Origin: Dendrobium chrysotoxum
Taxonomy: Eukaryota > Streptophyta > Magnoliopsida > Asparagales > Orchidaceae
NCBI GenBank assembly: GCA_019925795.1
Contig: CM034309.1
Location: 23,244,729 to 23,308,728, forward strand
Length of the DNA: 64,000 nt
Reading direction: 5' to 3'
The notes under the pieces are model-generated. The model made no database searches. It was not told the DNA's origin and was given only the letters and a program-made list of their open reading frames with translations. Below are positions 10,958 through 23,500 of this stretch, piece after piece. The stretch's first letter is position 1, and every line of letters begins with the position of its first letter. Position numbers and translations under genes: made by a program.

Positions 10958-12109
10958 TCTAAATTTTTTTTTTCTTAAAGAACAATAATTTTAATGAATC
11001 CCGAGTGCTACTTATGAAGGAGGTCAAATCTCTCCTTCATAATCTCACTAGAGAAAAAGATAAATTAACATCATAAAACACCCTCATTATCTATGATCTT
11101 CTCATTGGTCAAAATTTTCTTTCTTTCTAACGAAAGACACATGTTCAACAACCTTAACCTTTAAAAAAAAAAATTCTAAAATTTGAGATCTCGTATATAT
11201 AATATGCAAAGTCCTCGCCACCAAACCAAATATTAATAATGGCCCAAACTTGCATGATGCGACGCACCGCCAGCTAATGCTCGACTTTATTCTTTATTGA
11301 TACCTATCGAGGCTGCTAAATGCATGCATGCAACCCATGTGAATATCTAAAGTTTCTTTGCCCATAAACCGTCAAATCACATGCAACCATGCTTTTATCC
11401 TTTCTTTAATTATGATCATTTTTATCCACCTGGCTTAACTTGGTTGGTGGTCGAATATGATTGGAACCCTCAACTCATGTTCAAATCTCTTCTCAAGCTG
11501 CTCACGTCCTTTGAAGGGAGTAGCAAAGCATGGGCCCGATGCCTGTGGGTTGGTTCCGCTGAGGGATTAGTTTCGTCAAACACTTTTTAAGAGGGTGGTA
11601 GCAGGCAGATACCCCCGTTCCAAAAAAAAGGGGTCATTTTTGAATCGATGAATGGTAATTAATTTATTAAAAATACAATTTGAATTACAATATGATATAC
11701 ACTAATTTTGTAATAAAAAATTAAAAACTTCAGTAATAATTTTTTTTTTATTTGCATCAAGATTATAATTTACATGAAATTTGTAATTTAATTTTTTTAA
11801 GGCTCAAAAGTAGCTCGATATGTAACTTAACTCTCTCTCTCTCTCTTACAAGGATTTGGATAATATTTGTTAGTCATTCAAGTTTCAAATTTTATTCTAT
11901 TCATTGTAAGTGACTAATCTCTTACTTTTATTTTTAATAATTTTAATTTTAACAAATTATATCTCTCCTAAATCTACCAAAAATGCATTATCTCCTAATT
12001 TCATAAGCTTTCACATTACAAGTTTAGATATGTTATAGATTTAATTATTCTGAATAATTTGATATAATTTTATTGTATTTTAAATGAAGTACTTAATGAT
12101 ATCAGATAC
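10958..12109. other. A+T-rich intergenic DNA
   Basis: A (CT)n run is at about 11831-11846. A 69-codon open frame at 11381-11590 resembles no family I know. Nothing else recognised. Confidence 0.45.
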
Positions 12110-12836
12110 ATGATATGATAACTCCACGTGATATCCTACTGATCCATGCGATTTGCTGATTGGGAATTATAAGTAGCTGAAGATTGATTGGGAGTTATAA
12201 GGAGTCGGGGTGACCAATTCACGTGATTCAAGGAGATTTATAAGGAGTATATTGATTGAGAGTCACAAGTATAGGAGAAAGATAACCTTAAGATACACTC
12301 ATTAAATATTTCAATACTGATACCGGCACTGTTATGAATATTGTGACTGATATTATGATTGACACTAATACTATTTACTATATCATTAATACTATTTAAC
12401 ATTATTGATCATAATACTAAAATTATTATTGGTATTAATATTGTTGATTGTTATTGATAATGTGACTGATGATGTAATGGATTGAGATGTAATAAGCTAT
12501 AGATGGATAAATTGATACATATAATCAGTACAGACATTGATGCATATATTTCTTTATTTGATTTATAGCATATTATTCTCTATTATCTTACATTGATTTC
12601 AGTTAAAAGATTTTAGTTACTTGCTAGACTATGTGCTCATTATGTGATTTTATATATTTTAAGAAAATGGTAAGGATCCTTTGATATGAGGCTCCGGATA
12701 ACATACATAATTTTTTTACCTACAATTCTAGACAAAATACAATCATGTTTTTTTCCGCTATTCATTGGTAAGCTCTAGTTAAATAATTAAAATAAAAAAT
12801 AAATATAATTCTTTCAATATAAATCCTGGAGTGTGA
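12110..12836 (+). repeat. R2 LTR fragment, 3' part
   Basis: It shares the phrase 'gggagttataaggag' and neighbouring words with the R2 LTR at 40.4-41.4 kb, and ends 'ggagtgtgaca' where that copy ends 'ggggcattaca'. Strongly diverged, with A/T microsatellite-like stretches at 12320-12480. Confidence 0.5.
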
Positions 12837-13083
12837 CAAAGGCAGTGGAGAGAATTTAATTTATATAAAAATACTGTTCTCAGACCCAGCGCCACAACGC
12901 TACATGTCAAATTCAAAGTTACTGTAGAACAGAGACGCAAACCCCACAACGATAATTTCTAGTGATGTTGTGCTCTCAAACCAAGCACTGCAACGCTCCA
13001 ACGCACAGCGCCGCTGGGCTCCAGTTCAAACAAAAATTCATTTTTTTTTCTTTTTAATATATTTCATTTTTCAAGTTATCACA
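12837..13083 (-). repeat. R2 LTR fragment, 5' end in opposite orientation
   Basis: Read on the minus strand from 13083 it begins TGTGATAACTTG and contains 'aactggagcccagcggcgc', matching the start of the R2 LTR at 6830 ('aactggagcgcagcggcac'). It abuts the plus-oriented R2 3' part, giving an end-to-end inverted arrangement. Confidence 0.55.
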
Positions 13084-14609
13084 CCTAGAGTATAATTCAT
13101 CTTAGAATACATTTCTTTTGCGAGACTAACTAAGCTAGTTCCCTTTATTTTATTATTTTTAATTTAAAAATTAAATGTCTTTTCATGAGTATTTTATATG
13201 AGTTGAGAGATGACTTGTTAATTTTATCTCACTAGATGTCTTTTCATATTTTCTTATATAGAATCACAATATGAAAAAGAACTCTCATATATCCCCTTTT
13301 TTCCTTAAATAACCTCATCCTAGTTAGGATAGTATTGAACACTATGGTTAATAAGAACGTTTAAATCCTCCTATATTCAAATCAAGAGTCCAAAGGGCCA
13401 TAATGAGCTCAAATATGAAACTATTATCAAGATATTGGTATCGGTTCCTAATATATCTTTTGAAGACTAGGTTTGTGTAGGGTTACCCTAAATTAATTGA
13501 GTTAAGGCCTAGAGGATATACACTACCATATGGAGTATTGGTAAACCTAAGTTCAATCAAATAAATCAATTTTAAGCTAGGTTTCTATTCGTTTCTAAGT
13601 TTAAATTTCCAATTAGTGTAGCTCCCTTATAGGCTATGGATCAATAGAATAAATCACTAACCTAAGAAAGATAGGAATAATCTGATGAGGTCTAGATAGA
13701 TTAGAACATATTTAGTTAAATCCAAGGGTGATCTTCGAGTTTCCTACAACCATACTATGACAACTTAAGAGTTAAGGGTTCAATTTAGTGGGGCTTTGGT
13801 CCACTAAGACTAGAGAAGGTCTGAAACATTTTGAATTTGGCTAGGTCCACTTAATGGAACCTAAGAAAGTCATGGTCATTAGGGCAAAGGACATGAGGAA
13901 AATAATCTAGCTAATTCTAACAAGACTAGAGCCTAGTCAAGCTCATTATAAAGATGAGGTTAACATATAATAAAATTTTCAATAAGACTATCAAAACTTC
14001 ATGCAACTCTCATCCATAAAATATAAATAAAAATAAAACTAGAATTCCTTTATATATTTATGTGTGTGTATGAAAATTCATATAACTTTGTCTATAAGAA
14101 TTATAAATAATGTTAACTTATATATATAAAAAATTAATCCTTTATGATTTATTCATACCATTTTAAATTACAATAATTATAATATCTACTGACATGTAAA
14201 TTTGTATATGAAATTAATTGGATTTTTTTTTTGCATATCTCCTTCCATGACAAATATTTTAGTAATGAAATTTTAAGCATTCATGTCATGAAAAATCGTA
14301 TGCTCTCTATGCTTATAATTAAATAATAATAAAACTAAAGTCTATTTATTTTCATGAATGCATCTACAAAAATTTAAATTACAAAGAAATCATGCACCCA
14401 TATAATGTTTATGTGTAGAATCTTCACATAACGTATATATGAAATCTCATGAATATATATATACCCTAGATCTACTTGCATACATCATCGAGATGCTTCT
14501 AATATCATGGCATATCAATGATATTTGCAAATCATGCAAAACACTACTTCCTAAATTAGAGTATGAGTAATATACCTTAAAAGATGAAAGACTCCACGAA
14601 AAAAATTTT
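13084..14609. other. A+T-rich intergenic DNA
   Basis: I see no gene or defined element here. Confidence 0.45.
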
Positions 14610-14612
14610 TTA

Positions 14613-14813
14613 GAGTCTATTTGGGACAACTTTTTCGCTGCTTTGATTTTCAAACAATAATCATAATTTTATTTGGCTAATATCTTCTTGTTTCTTTCTC
14701 ATTATTTTTAAAAAATTTCTATGGCAAAAAGTTATTTTTTTATAATTAAAGTAGCTAAGTTATTTTTTTCACAATCAACTTTATGAAAAGCTGCAGCCAT
14801 CTCAAACAGACAC
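14613..14813. mobile_element. Tourist-like MITE (family M1)
   Basis: A 201-bp element flanked by TTA on both sides (14610-14612, 14814-14816). Its ends are related inverted repeats, GAGTCTATTTGGGACAAC on the left and, on the opposite strand, GTGTCTGTTTGAGATGGC on the right. TTA/TAA target copies and such ends are typical of PIF/Harbinger-derived MITEs. No coding capacity. Other copies are at 16158, 63740 and in 62.0-63.0 kb. Confidence 0.8.
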
Positions 14814-14816
14814 TTA

Positions 14817-16154
14817 ATCTTCATAATATAAGCTCCACTCCTACTTCAAACCCTATGCTCTTAATAAAATATTTTAACTATGTTTGATCAAAATCTTAAA
14901 GATAAAAAAAAGATAGATGATTTACCTCCACTTCAACATTTAATGACGTTTGACAAGTAACATCATATCATTAAATTTTAGCCTTGTACATAGTACCCCT
15001 TCTCACCATACACAAAAAGATTATATCCTAACATTGCCCATCACACGAACACATCAAAACACCAAAATAAGCATGAGTGAAAATGTCATCATTGATTGCA
15101 TCATTAAAATTTTTGAAAAGGCTTGCTTTTTCTAAATGTTTGTACAATAATACTACTTCGAATAATAATAATAATAATAATAATTCATCAATATTATTTA
15201 AAATTAATTTTATAAAATAATACTTTTTCATATTCATAATAATTATTTTATGCTACAAATATTTTATGATTGTTAATACTTATAAAAATTATTCTTTTAA
15301 AATTATGAGTATAACAGGTGTGGCCTCATTTTTTAAGGTCAGGTCATGAATGTTGTTACTTGGTTTACTTAGCCACATTAATATGGAATCTATATAACTT
15401 GATCATGAAAGGTGACACTTAGAATTGCTTCATCTATTCAAGATCTATAAGACCATGTCTTCACTGTAATGAAATGAAAGGAAAAGCCATGGAATGCTAA
15501 ATTAAGGTGCATTCCATAAAAAAGTGTATGAACTAGTTTATAGTCATGTGTTGACATGTTCTTAACATTTATGTGTTTTATGGTGCATCTTTTTCTATTT
15601 TCTTGCTTTTTGGTGTGGTTTAAGTGATTTTAATGACACAATTTTCTTTGAACATGTTGAACTAATACCTTCATTAAGCTAATGTGTTATATTTTGTTGC
15701 GACGTATATCTCACCCCATCGTTTGCTATTTTAGGTAATGAGTCAATGCAGACATGGTTGGGGTTATGAGTGGGATATAGCCAAGCAGATTATATGTATG
15801 AGGTTTATTTTATGTAAATATTTTTTTTTCGAATCGAATCTCTTTAGAAAGAAGATCTTTAAGACTTTGGGCTATGGTTAGTTCATCTCCAATCAAGAAT
15901 CCCCAAGGGATCGCAAGAATCCTTCGAATACACACTTAAGTGAATAACTTCACCTTGAAGCACTATAAGTAATTTAATAATATGTCATTATGCTTTTTGG
16001 ATTTAGTTAAATTGTGATTTGGTAGTCTTTAGTTTACATAAACATTGAGAAGATGTAAGAGCTATAAAAACCTATCTTAAAATATGAATGAATCAACCCG
16101 ATCATAATGCTTTTATGTGTGGCCGACCAAAGCAAAGTTGCAGAGTGATCCATT
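14817..16154. other. A+T-rich intergenic DNA with (AAT)n
   Basis: An (ATA)n run is at about 15161-15183. No gene is recognised. Confidence 0.45.
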
Positions 16155-16157
16155 TAA

Positions 16158-16272
16158 GGCTTCATTTGTGCGGCTTCTTACTACTTCTTAAAGCAGCTTT
16201 CTAGTACAAAAATCAAAATTTTTTATACTAGAAAACTACTTTAAGAAGCAGTAAGCTATCCCAAATGAAACC
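16158..16272. mobile_element. Tourist-like MITE (family M1), hairpin form
   Basis: A 115-bp near-perfect palindrome flanked by TAA on both sides (16155-16157, 16273-16275). The ends are GGCTTCATTTG and CAAATGAAACC. The halves pair along most of their length, for example 'ctactttaagaagcagtaag' against 'cttactacttcttaaagcag'. Confidence 0.88.
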
Positions 16273-16275
16273 TAA

Positions 16276-16677
16276 GAGTTGGAAAGGTTTGTTCTTTCCA
16301 TCATGCCCTTAAGATTTGCTCTTTTCATCACTGGTCGCAATTTGACGTCCTTAATAGAGAAGCTGTGTCAAGGAGGTAGCTAGAGATAGGGACGTGTTGC
16401 CAAAGAAGTGTTGACTAATTCAAGCTCCAAAGTAAAATAAGCCCTTTGAATTAGCTTAGTTTGATTTTGGTCCCAAACATGCTTTAAATGTAGATGATTT
16501 TGTTATTGTTGAGCTTTTTATGAAGAGATAATTATTTTGATGATATTTTTATTATTTAGAATCAATTTGAACATGAAATGAATTTTAAATCTATAATTTA
16601 CCAAACAATCCACCCCTTTGAGTGCTCTGAGATTCACATTTTATTTTAATTCTTTTATTTGATCAAATGAAAAATTT
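16276..16677. other. Spacer, nothing recognised
   Basis: A+T-rich sequence between the MITE and the R3 LTR. Confidence 0.4.
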
Positions 16678-17588
16678 TGACATCCCAACTAAGATGATGA
16701 TGATGATGATTATTATTATTATTATTATTATTATTATTGATATATCATCAAACATTATTTTATCGGGTGTGAATCTCAAGGCAAAATTTAGATTAGAAAC
16801 TTCCAAAATTAAATTTAGGACCATCTAGACTTTGATTTCAGTAAACTTATAGTCAAATTGAACATTTTGATAAGACAAATCCAACGACACTAAAATCGGT
16901 CCAATTCGAGCTCAAATGGGCCCAAATCAAGAAAACAAAGCATATTTAGAAGCTTCAAAGTATTAACTGAATAACCAAATAATCTCTAAACATGGTACAC
17001 TAATAGTCAAATCGAGCGGCTTGATAAGATGAACCCAACGAGCCCAAGATCACTTTCTGACGTCATTAAGGCATTTAAATGCTTGAGGAACTTTATATGA
17101 TTTAGGGATTCAATATGGGTCATCTGATGGAGTACTCAGAATTTGCTTTAGATGTTCTCCATATTTACAGGAAATGCCACTCCCAAGAATCTATGCCCTC
17201 ATTCTTCACATGAAGGGGGAGGAGAAATAGAGAGAGATCTCTTGTATTTTTCGCATGTGGACACCTTTCTTCAATAATCTCTATTGAAAAAATCAAGCCC
17301 TATTGTTGTGTATATATTATCCCTTCATGGACACTTGATTTATGTAATCCCCCCAGGAAAAGTTAGACATCTGTTTAGTCCCCCTCTTCTACGATAATGA
17401 AAAAAGGAGGATTCTTATATCTCTTACAACATAGTGCAGTTTTCAATTGGGTCTGATCCCATGTTTTTTTTTACCTTTTTAGGTTTTCCACAATTTTTTT
17501 AATATTACTAATTTTACCTATTCGTGCTGAATTTTTGTACAATGTTGAGATGTAAAGCACTCACTCTACTGACTCAAATTTTTTAGCA
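16678..17588 (+). repeat. R3 gypsy-type LTR
   Basis: It aligns along most of its length with 46761-47740, and in reverse with 10400-10957. Shared landmarks are 'tcaaaatcggtccaa', 'agcatatttagaagcttc', 'attcaatatggg' and 'ttttgtacaatgttgagat'. The right end (...TTAGCA) is followed 10 bases later by a primer-binding-site-like sequence, so this is a 5' LTR. A (GAT)n/(ATT)n microsatellite (about 16692-16738) sits near its start. It encodes no protein. Confidence 0.72.
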
Positions 17589-17598
17589 TACCACCATT

Positions 17599-17616
17599 TG
17601 GTGTCGTTTGTGGGAA
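17599..17616 (+). other. Primer binding site of R3 (worn tRNA-Asp type)
   Basis: TGGTGTCGTTTGTGGGAA resembles the TGGCGCCGTTGCCGGGGA site used by Athila/Tat gypsy elements at 12 of 18 positions. Its place just after the LTR end supports the call. Confidence 0.55.
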
Positions 17617-17706
17617 CATTCCCAATACATCTTAAATGACTAATAAATAATCCAAAATCAAGAACAACGAAATGTGGGTGATCAAATACCCCCAGGCCTC
17701 ACTTTA

Positions 17707-17909
17707 TGTAATAACCCAAAATAAAGAATTTTTGTTTAAAATATAGCATAATGGCATTGTACCTTTGAGTGTCGAGGCACTGGGGTTTGGAGCACAGTGG
17801 CATTGGGAATGGCCTCTGTAGCATTGAAGCCTCTATTCTATAGTAATTCTAGATTCTATAAATAGTATTGCTGCGCTGGTCTGAGTGCTGCGATGCTAGG
17901 GCACTAACA

Positions 17910-17954
<45 letters not shown>

Positions 17955-18045
17955 CACTCACCTATCCTCCCCCTCACCCACGACCGACCTGCATGTAATG
18001 GAAACAAGAGAGGAAGAAGAGAAAGGAGGAGAGAGAGGTGATAAG
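17707..18045 (+). repeat. R2-type LTR 5' fragment with (TA)n
   Basis: It begins TGTAATAACCC, like the R2 LTR start, and has the same 'ggagcacagtggc' and 'gctgcgctgg' vocabulary. A (TA)n run occupies about 17913-17951. It stops where the R4 LTR begins. Confidence 0.5.
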
Positions 18046-18994
18046 TGTAAATAACGTTATATTTTATTTGTTAATTTGTTAGTGAAAATATATTATTTTA
18101 GTTGTGTTTGTGCAAAAAAAATAAGAAAAGGATAAAATTTTCAAGTATGGTACAGTACCGCTGAGTCTAACACTATTTCATCGCAGCGCCATCATTAACA
18201 CCGACAGAGCGCCCAAATATGAACATGGCAACGCCTAGTCTCTATTTGATAGTGTCGTAGCGTCAGAGGAGTCAGAGCCGCAAAGCTTAGTCTCTATCTA
18301 TATAGTGTCGTAGCGCCAAATTCCAATGCCTCCAAATCAAGGGAGTGCCACGTGGACACCGCAGTGCTCAATCATCAGTAGTGTCGTGGTGTTACAGTTC
18401 TAATCATTCTGGCTATAATCTGCAAGCTAAGTGATGCATCGATCATTAAACAGCAGGTCTATGTCAGCAAGCACTGTAGTAGAGGAAACCCTTCAGCGCT
18501 GCGGCGTTAGTTCATTTTATGGGTGTCACGGTGCAAGTGTCATGTGCATCATGATGCTAGAATTCATTTTCTGTATTTTTTTATAAATAGTTTGTCTGTA
18601 ATATTAGTAGGAGAGTTCAGTTATTTGTTTAATTGCAGTCTTTATAGTACTTCTCTGATTTTTTCTTAGGAGTGACAACTAAGGGAATTCAGAGAAGTAC
18701 TAGATACATTCCATTAAAGTGCTTGGCTTATGTTTTTGGAAGCAATTATGTAAATTCAAGGAGGAGTGTAGAGGAGATCATTGAACCCATCTGTTGATAT
18801 CTTTTCTTCTATACTTTTTTTGTATAATTAATGAAAATAAATTTTTGTTCACTTGTTCTCCATGTCTAGCTAAATTCTCTAGTTTTGAATTGATGGTATA
18901 AATAGAATATGGAGTACTAATAAATTATCTTTATTAATAATTTCATAATATTTTTGATATATCTTCATTTGATGCATATAGTATTCATATGTGT
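18046..18994 (+). repeat. R4 Athila-like LTR, 5' part
   Basis: About 80% similar by eye to 38519-39272, for example 'agtaggagagtt', 'ttcttaggagtgacaacta' and 'tactagatacattccatt'. The Athila-like class comes from the primer site after the copy at 38-39.9 kb. This copy is cut at about 18994 by an R1 fragment and lacks the LTR 3' end. No coding sequence. Confidence 0.65.
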
Positions 18995-19380
18995 GTGGAC
19001 TGTGGGTCTCCTAAAGGATTCAACTTAGCAAGGAACAGAATGCAAAGGGTACGATCGTACTATCCCGTAGGACAAAGCAGTCACAGGCATTTACACTCTA
19101 TGCAAGCAGGCCAATGGAAGAGCAAATGAGATCATATATATGATTAACCATGGAGGATAACGATTTTCACCTACAGACCTCAATGGATAATAATATATAT
19201 AATATGATCAAAGTCACAAGATTTCCCCCATTCGATATATCAGCTCGAATGGGGTTTATTTAACTTGGGGATCGATTTCCCACGGGCACAAGCCCCCGTA
19301 GTTAATTACATCTTAGGCCTCGACCTAAGAAAACTCTCAATTAAGGACATTGTATTATTCTCTTTTTAATTTAGTGCATA
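18995..19380 (-). repeat. R1 fragment carrying the S3, S1 and S2 stem-loops
   Basis: It is collinear with 24850-25230, from 'ggaacagaat' through 'aggacaaa' and 'atcatatatatgattaacca' to 'ctctcaattaagga'. It holds S3 (19226-19254, 10-bp perfect stem CCCCATTCGA/TCGAATGGGG), S1 (19280-19301) and S2 (19312-19329, CTTAGG/CCTAAG). The strand is given relative to copy A. Confidence 0.7.
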
Positions 19381-20267
19381 GAGAAAGTTCCTAAGTTCTA
19401 TTCCAAAGAGGATAAGCTCTTCTCTTTTTTCTTAGTGATGATTAAACATTTTTAAATGTATAAAGATGTGATTAAAATTTTGAGTTTAAAAGATCAAAGA
19501 TGAAATTCACTAACCAGGAGAAATGATAGATTCAAAATCCATCAGTAGTGAAATGAGACACACTGAGGGGTGATTAATCTGGGCTTATGCTTGCCTAGAG
19601 TGAGCTGCCAGCTAACATCCTAAACACAATCAATCGCCCTATATGTATGCAAGATAAGAAGGCTCTATCCTAAGGAATCAAGGATTTTTAGTTCAGAGGT
19701 TTAAATCAGGGACTCTATAATATGCAAATGAATCTATCTAGCGCCATACATGATGCATAAAACAGATGCATAAAAAAAAAGGTCTGCTGAAAGATAAGGT
19801 GGCCAAGCTCCACAACAATATGCTTGAATTTCTACACCTATGAATGGAGCAGGCTTAAACGTGGCTATTTATTATCTTCTAACTCCAAGTCTATACTATA
19901 GAATTCCAAAAGAGAATATCTCCCAGAGAAGAAAGGATTATCTTTTGGAGCCCTATACATGTGCATAAACAGTCACATTTAGCCTTTTACAAATCTTTGA
20001 GAGTAAAATATACATAAATATGATGAACACTTTACATGAAATCCTAGATACATTCTACATTGAATCTTCTTTTACAAGCATCCTAGGTACATTCTACTTT
20101 GACATTTTTATTTGAGCAGTAATGATATGATGCATGTATATAAACAGGGTGCACTATAAAATAAGGTGTATAAAGATACATGCATGACATCCAGAGTACA
20201 TAAAGTAAATATACACACCAAGGATACCCTCCAGGTAAGGTATCCGCATCACACAAAAATAAAAAAT
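19381..20267. other. Unclassified sequence after the R1 fragment
   Basis: No gene is recognised. The sequence has the same style as R1/R5 blocks but I could not align it to another part of the window. Confidence 0.4.
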
Positions 20268-20534
20268 CATCCTAACAGTGCCCACTTTGTATGGGAAAGC
20301 AGCGATGCACATGACACAAATAGGTGGCTTACACTACAGGCCTAAAATGACCATAATGGTCTCTAGGGCTCACAAAATGTGGGGGGGGGGGGTATCACAC
20401 CCAAAATAGAAAAAGGGAACATCATAATAGTGCCCACTTCGTGTGGGAAAACTGCGATGCACATGACACAAGTAGGTGGGCCTACACTACAGGCTTAAGG
20501 TGACCATAAGGGTCTCTAGGGCTCACAGAATAGG
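20268..20534. repeat. 152-bp tandem duplication
   Basis: The segment from 'agtgcccactt' through 'gcgatgcacatgacacaa' to 'ggtctctagggctcaca' occurs at 20268-20380 and again at 20420-20534 with about 85-90% identity. A 14-base G run (about 20381-20394) sits at the end of the first unit. Confidence 0.8.
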
Positions 20535-20549
20535 GGCAAGCCTTGACCC

Positions 20550-23500
20550 ACAAGGCCAAGGCTTCATTAGTGCACTAACCTATGGCCAGCTAACTAAACA
20601 TTCTAGAATATATATTAAACTAAAGCGGTTAACAAAGTGTGTGTGTTGTGTAGCAATTTTGATATATAATTAGAGGTCTTTATAAGCAGCAGAGATTATA
20701 CCTAACCATGGTGTGCCCACTCAAAAGCTCCTAATCAAGCGAATTATCCACTGATTCTTGATCGTGTAAGACCCAATGTACCTCACAAATAATAGAAAGA
20801 CAATAAACATAGAGTGAGAGTAGGTATTGTTCAAAGAAAAAATAAGTATATAAGAATCTAACTAATAGATAATTCAATACTTATATTTACTAAACATATA
20901 CATGCATCATAAAACATAAATTATTTGTGAAATTTTTTCAACATGAGGTGTCAAGAGAAATTATGTATGAGTCGCATGGCAGTCCACTAACATAGCATAT
21001 GCATCTATACGTGGGATACATAGAAACTAGCCACCACATAATACATGAGAAGAATAGTCCTAAAGCGTATGGAAACTCATTAATATAAGTAAAGAAGATT
21101 ATATATAAAACATGTTATACATGAAGCATGTGAAAATTCATTAAGATGAAACAGAGAAGAAAACTATATATGGATCATGTGAGGATTTACTAACATAAGC
21201 AACAATTTTTGCATTACAGTCACAAAACATACACTGTGAATTTTTCAATGAACTTATAAAGTTTCCTTGATATTGAATGTGTGCCTAACATTGATGTTCA
21301 GTTCTATAATGTGAGCATCTCATATATATCATCTTAAAATTGAAGTGGTGTGCTAAGTGATGTCTAATGCTAACACAACGAACAATCATCAATTGTATAA
21401 TTTTGTTAAGCCTAAAACAACTATCACCTGCAAGATATTCATATGGAATGTTCTCTACCATAATTAGTATGAAAATTCTCTATTGAATGTATCAACGTGG
21501 TATGAAAAATATAGTGCATGTATATATGTTTAGCAAAGAATTCGTATGATTAATGCAAACAAATCATGCATATTCAAGTATGCGTGAATGTGAACACAAA
21601 GAATGAGAAGATAGATAGAATCGAATCAAATGAGAAGTTTTAGCATTATATAATACGACACGATGATATTCCAATACTATACAACCTTCCATGAGAAGCT
21701 CTCAACATTTTTCCATTCGTAGTCAAAGCATTCGACCTTTCCAAACTCTTTCAAGAGGACACATGCGATTTATTGGATGGAGCATCAACATTCACTGCCA
21801 ATCTATGTCAAGATTCATCACATACATGTACTTATTTGCTAAAGACTTAGTTATTGATTGGTGACTTTCATCATATATATATATATTGCATACATCTCCT
21901 CAAGACATAGTTTCTTCAATCCAACATAACTATAAAGAAACAGAAGACTCATAATAATCAAACATGTCACACAAGATTTCTTTTCCTCATTATTCATCCT
22001 ACTTGCAACCCAACATCCAATATTCATTTTACTTTCACTTCTCAATGCATCAATTCATCATATGAAGTTTCAACATGCTCAAACAATTAGGAATCTTCCC
22101 TAGTGGCATTTCATCAAACAATCGAGATGCAACATTTATAAAACTACACAAAGTAGGTTGAAGCGAAAATTATGCTTTACAATCACACATGACTAACGAT
22201 GAAGTTATCACAAAATAGTAAACTTGAAATCAATCGTGATTTGTGGTAGAAGCATGAAGATATTCTATGTATATTCTTAGAGCACGACATGAGATTATAA
22301 AACATGCGTATACGTAGATTTAACAAGTTTACACGTTCTTGAATCAAACAACTGATTTTACAACTAACACAAATTTGTAAGTTCCTAGAGACTTATATGA
22401 CCAATATGATCACATTAAGCACACTTAAGGGGTCATTTCAAATATATTTAGGTATGATACAATTTTCCACAAGCAACTTTCAACATCCAAAAGGGAAAAT
22501 CACGACAAAAGATTTAACTCTTGTCAACATCTAAGGTTTGAGAGTATATACAAATCTTCAACATATAATTATAAGAGATAAAACTATGCGAGACTTAATT
22601 TAAAGCAACAAAAGATTTATAACTTTAAAATTCATCTCAAGTATACAAAAAGAGAGAGCATATGAAGGTAAGAGATATGAATGAATGATAATCACATACA
22701 AAGTTATGGGTGCATTTAGATCAACATATAGAATTTTACTAACACGAACGAAGAAGATTAACGAGGAGGAGAAGATAAACATGATGGTGAAGGAAGATCC
22801 AAATGGAAAGAAGAAATGAAATAAGAGAAGAAGAAGAGGAAGAAAATAAAAGAGAAAGAAGAGGATATCAAGAAGAGAAGAAAGGAGGAAACAAGAGAAG
22901 AAGAAGGATGAGAGGAAAAAGTCACATAAAATTATCATGCCAACTACATTCACAAAAGTCTGAGAAGACATTTGATAATAACCATCAAAGAATAGCTATA
23001 AACTTCATGAATTATGATTAATCAAGAGAGCCCAATATGTAGCTTCATCTCATATTATATATATGTATATACATATTAATAAGTCTATAGATACATTTGT
23101 CGAAGGAAGCTTGCTCATGCATTTGCGTGTCGAGCCTAAGATTATTACACAAATAAGATCATCATATAAAATGTTGATGCAAACAAAATCATCATAACCT
23201 TCTTTTAGTGACATTTCACTGAATGGTTAGTGTTCAATATTCACAAATTACTTAAAGCAAACTGATATGAAAATCACTGTCTTACAATCACACATTCTCA
23301 TAAAATCCTTAGGCATATGCTTAGTTGAAATCTTCACGAAAGAATCTATTTGAACAACCAATATTTCATGTCAAAGATGCCAAGAGATCATACATATTTA
23401 TTTTTAGCCAATGGACCTTAACAGGTTCACTTTAGCATGATATTGAATGCTAAATAATGTTTACAAAGTCTCATTCATAAACCTTTAATCAATCATATGG

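Noticed and set aside
22600..22971. A 123-codon open frame on the minus strand rich in Phe, Leu and Ser
   Set aside because: It is the antisense of a GA-rich stretch, with low complexity and no conserved motif.
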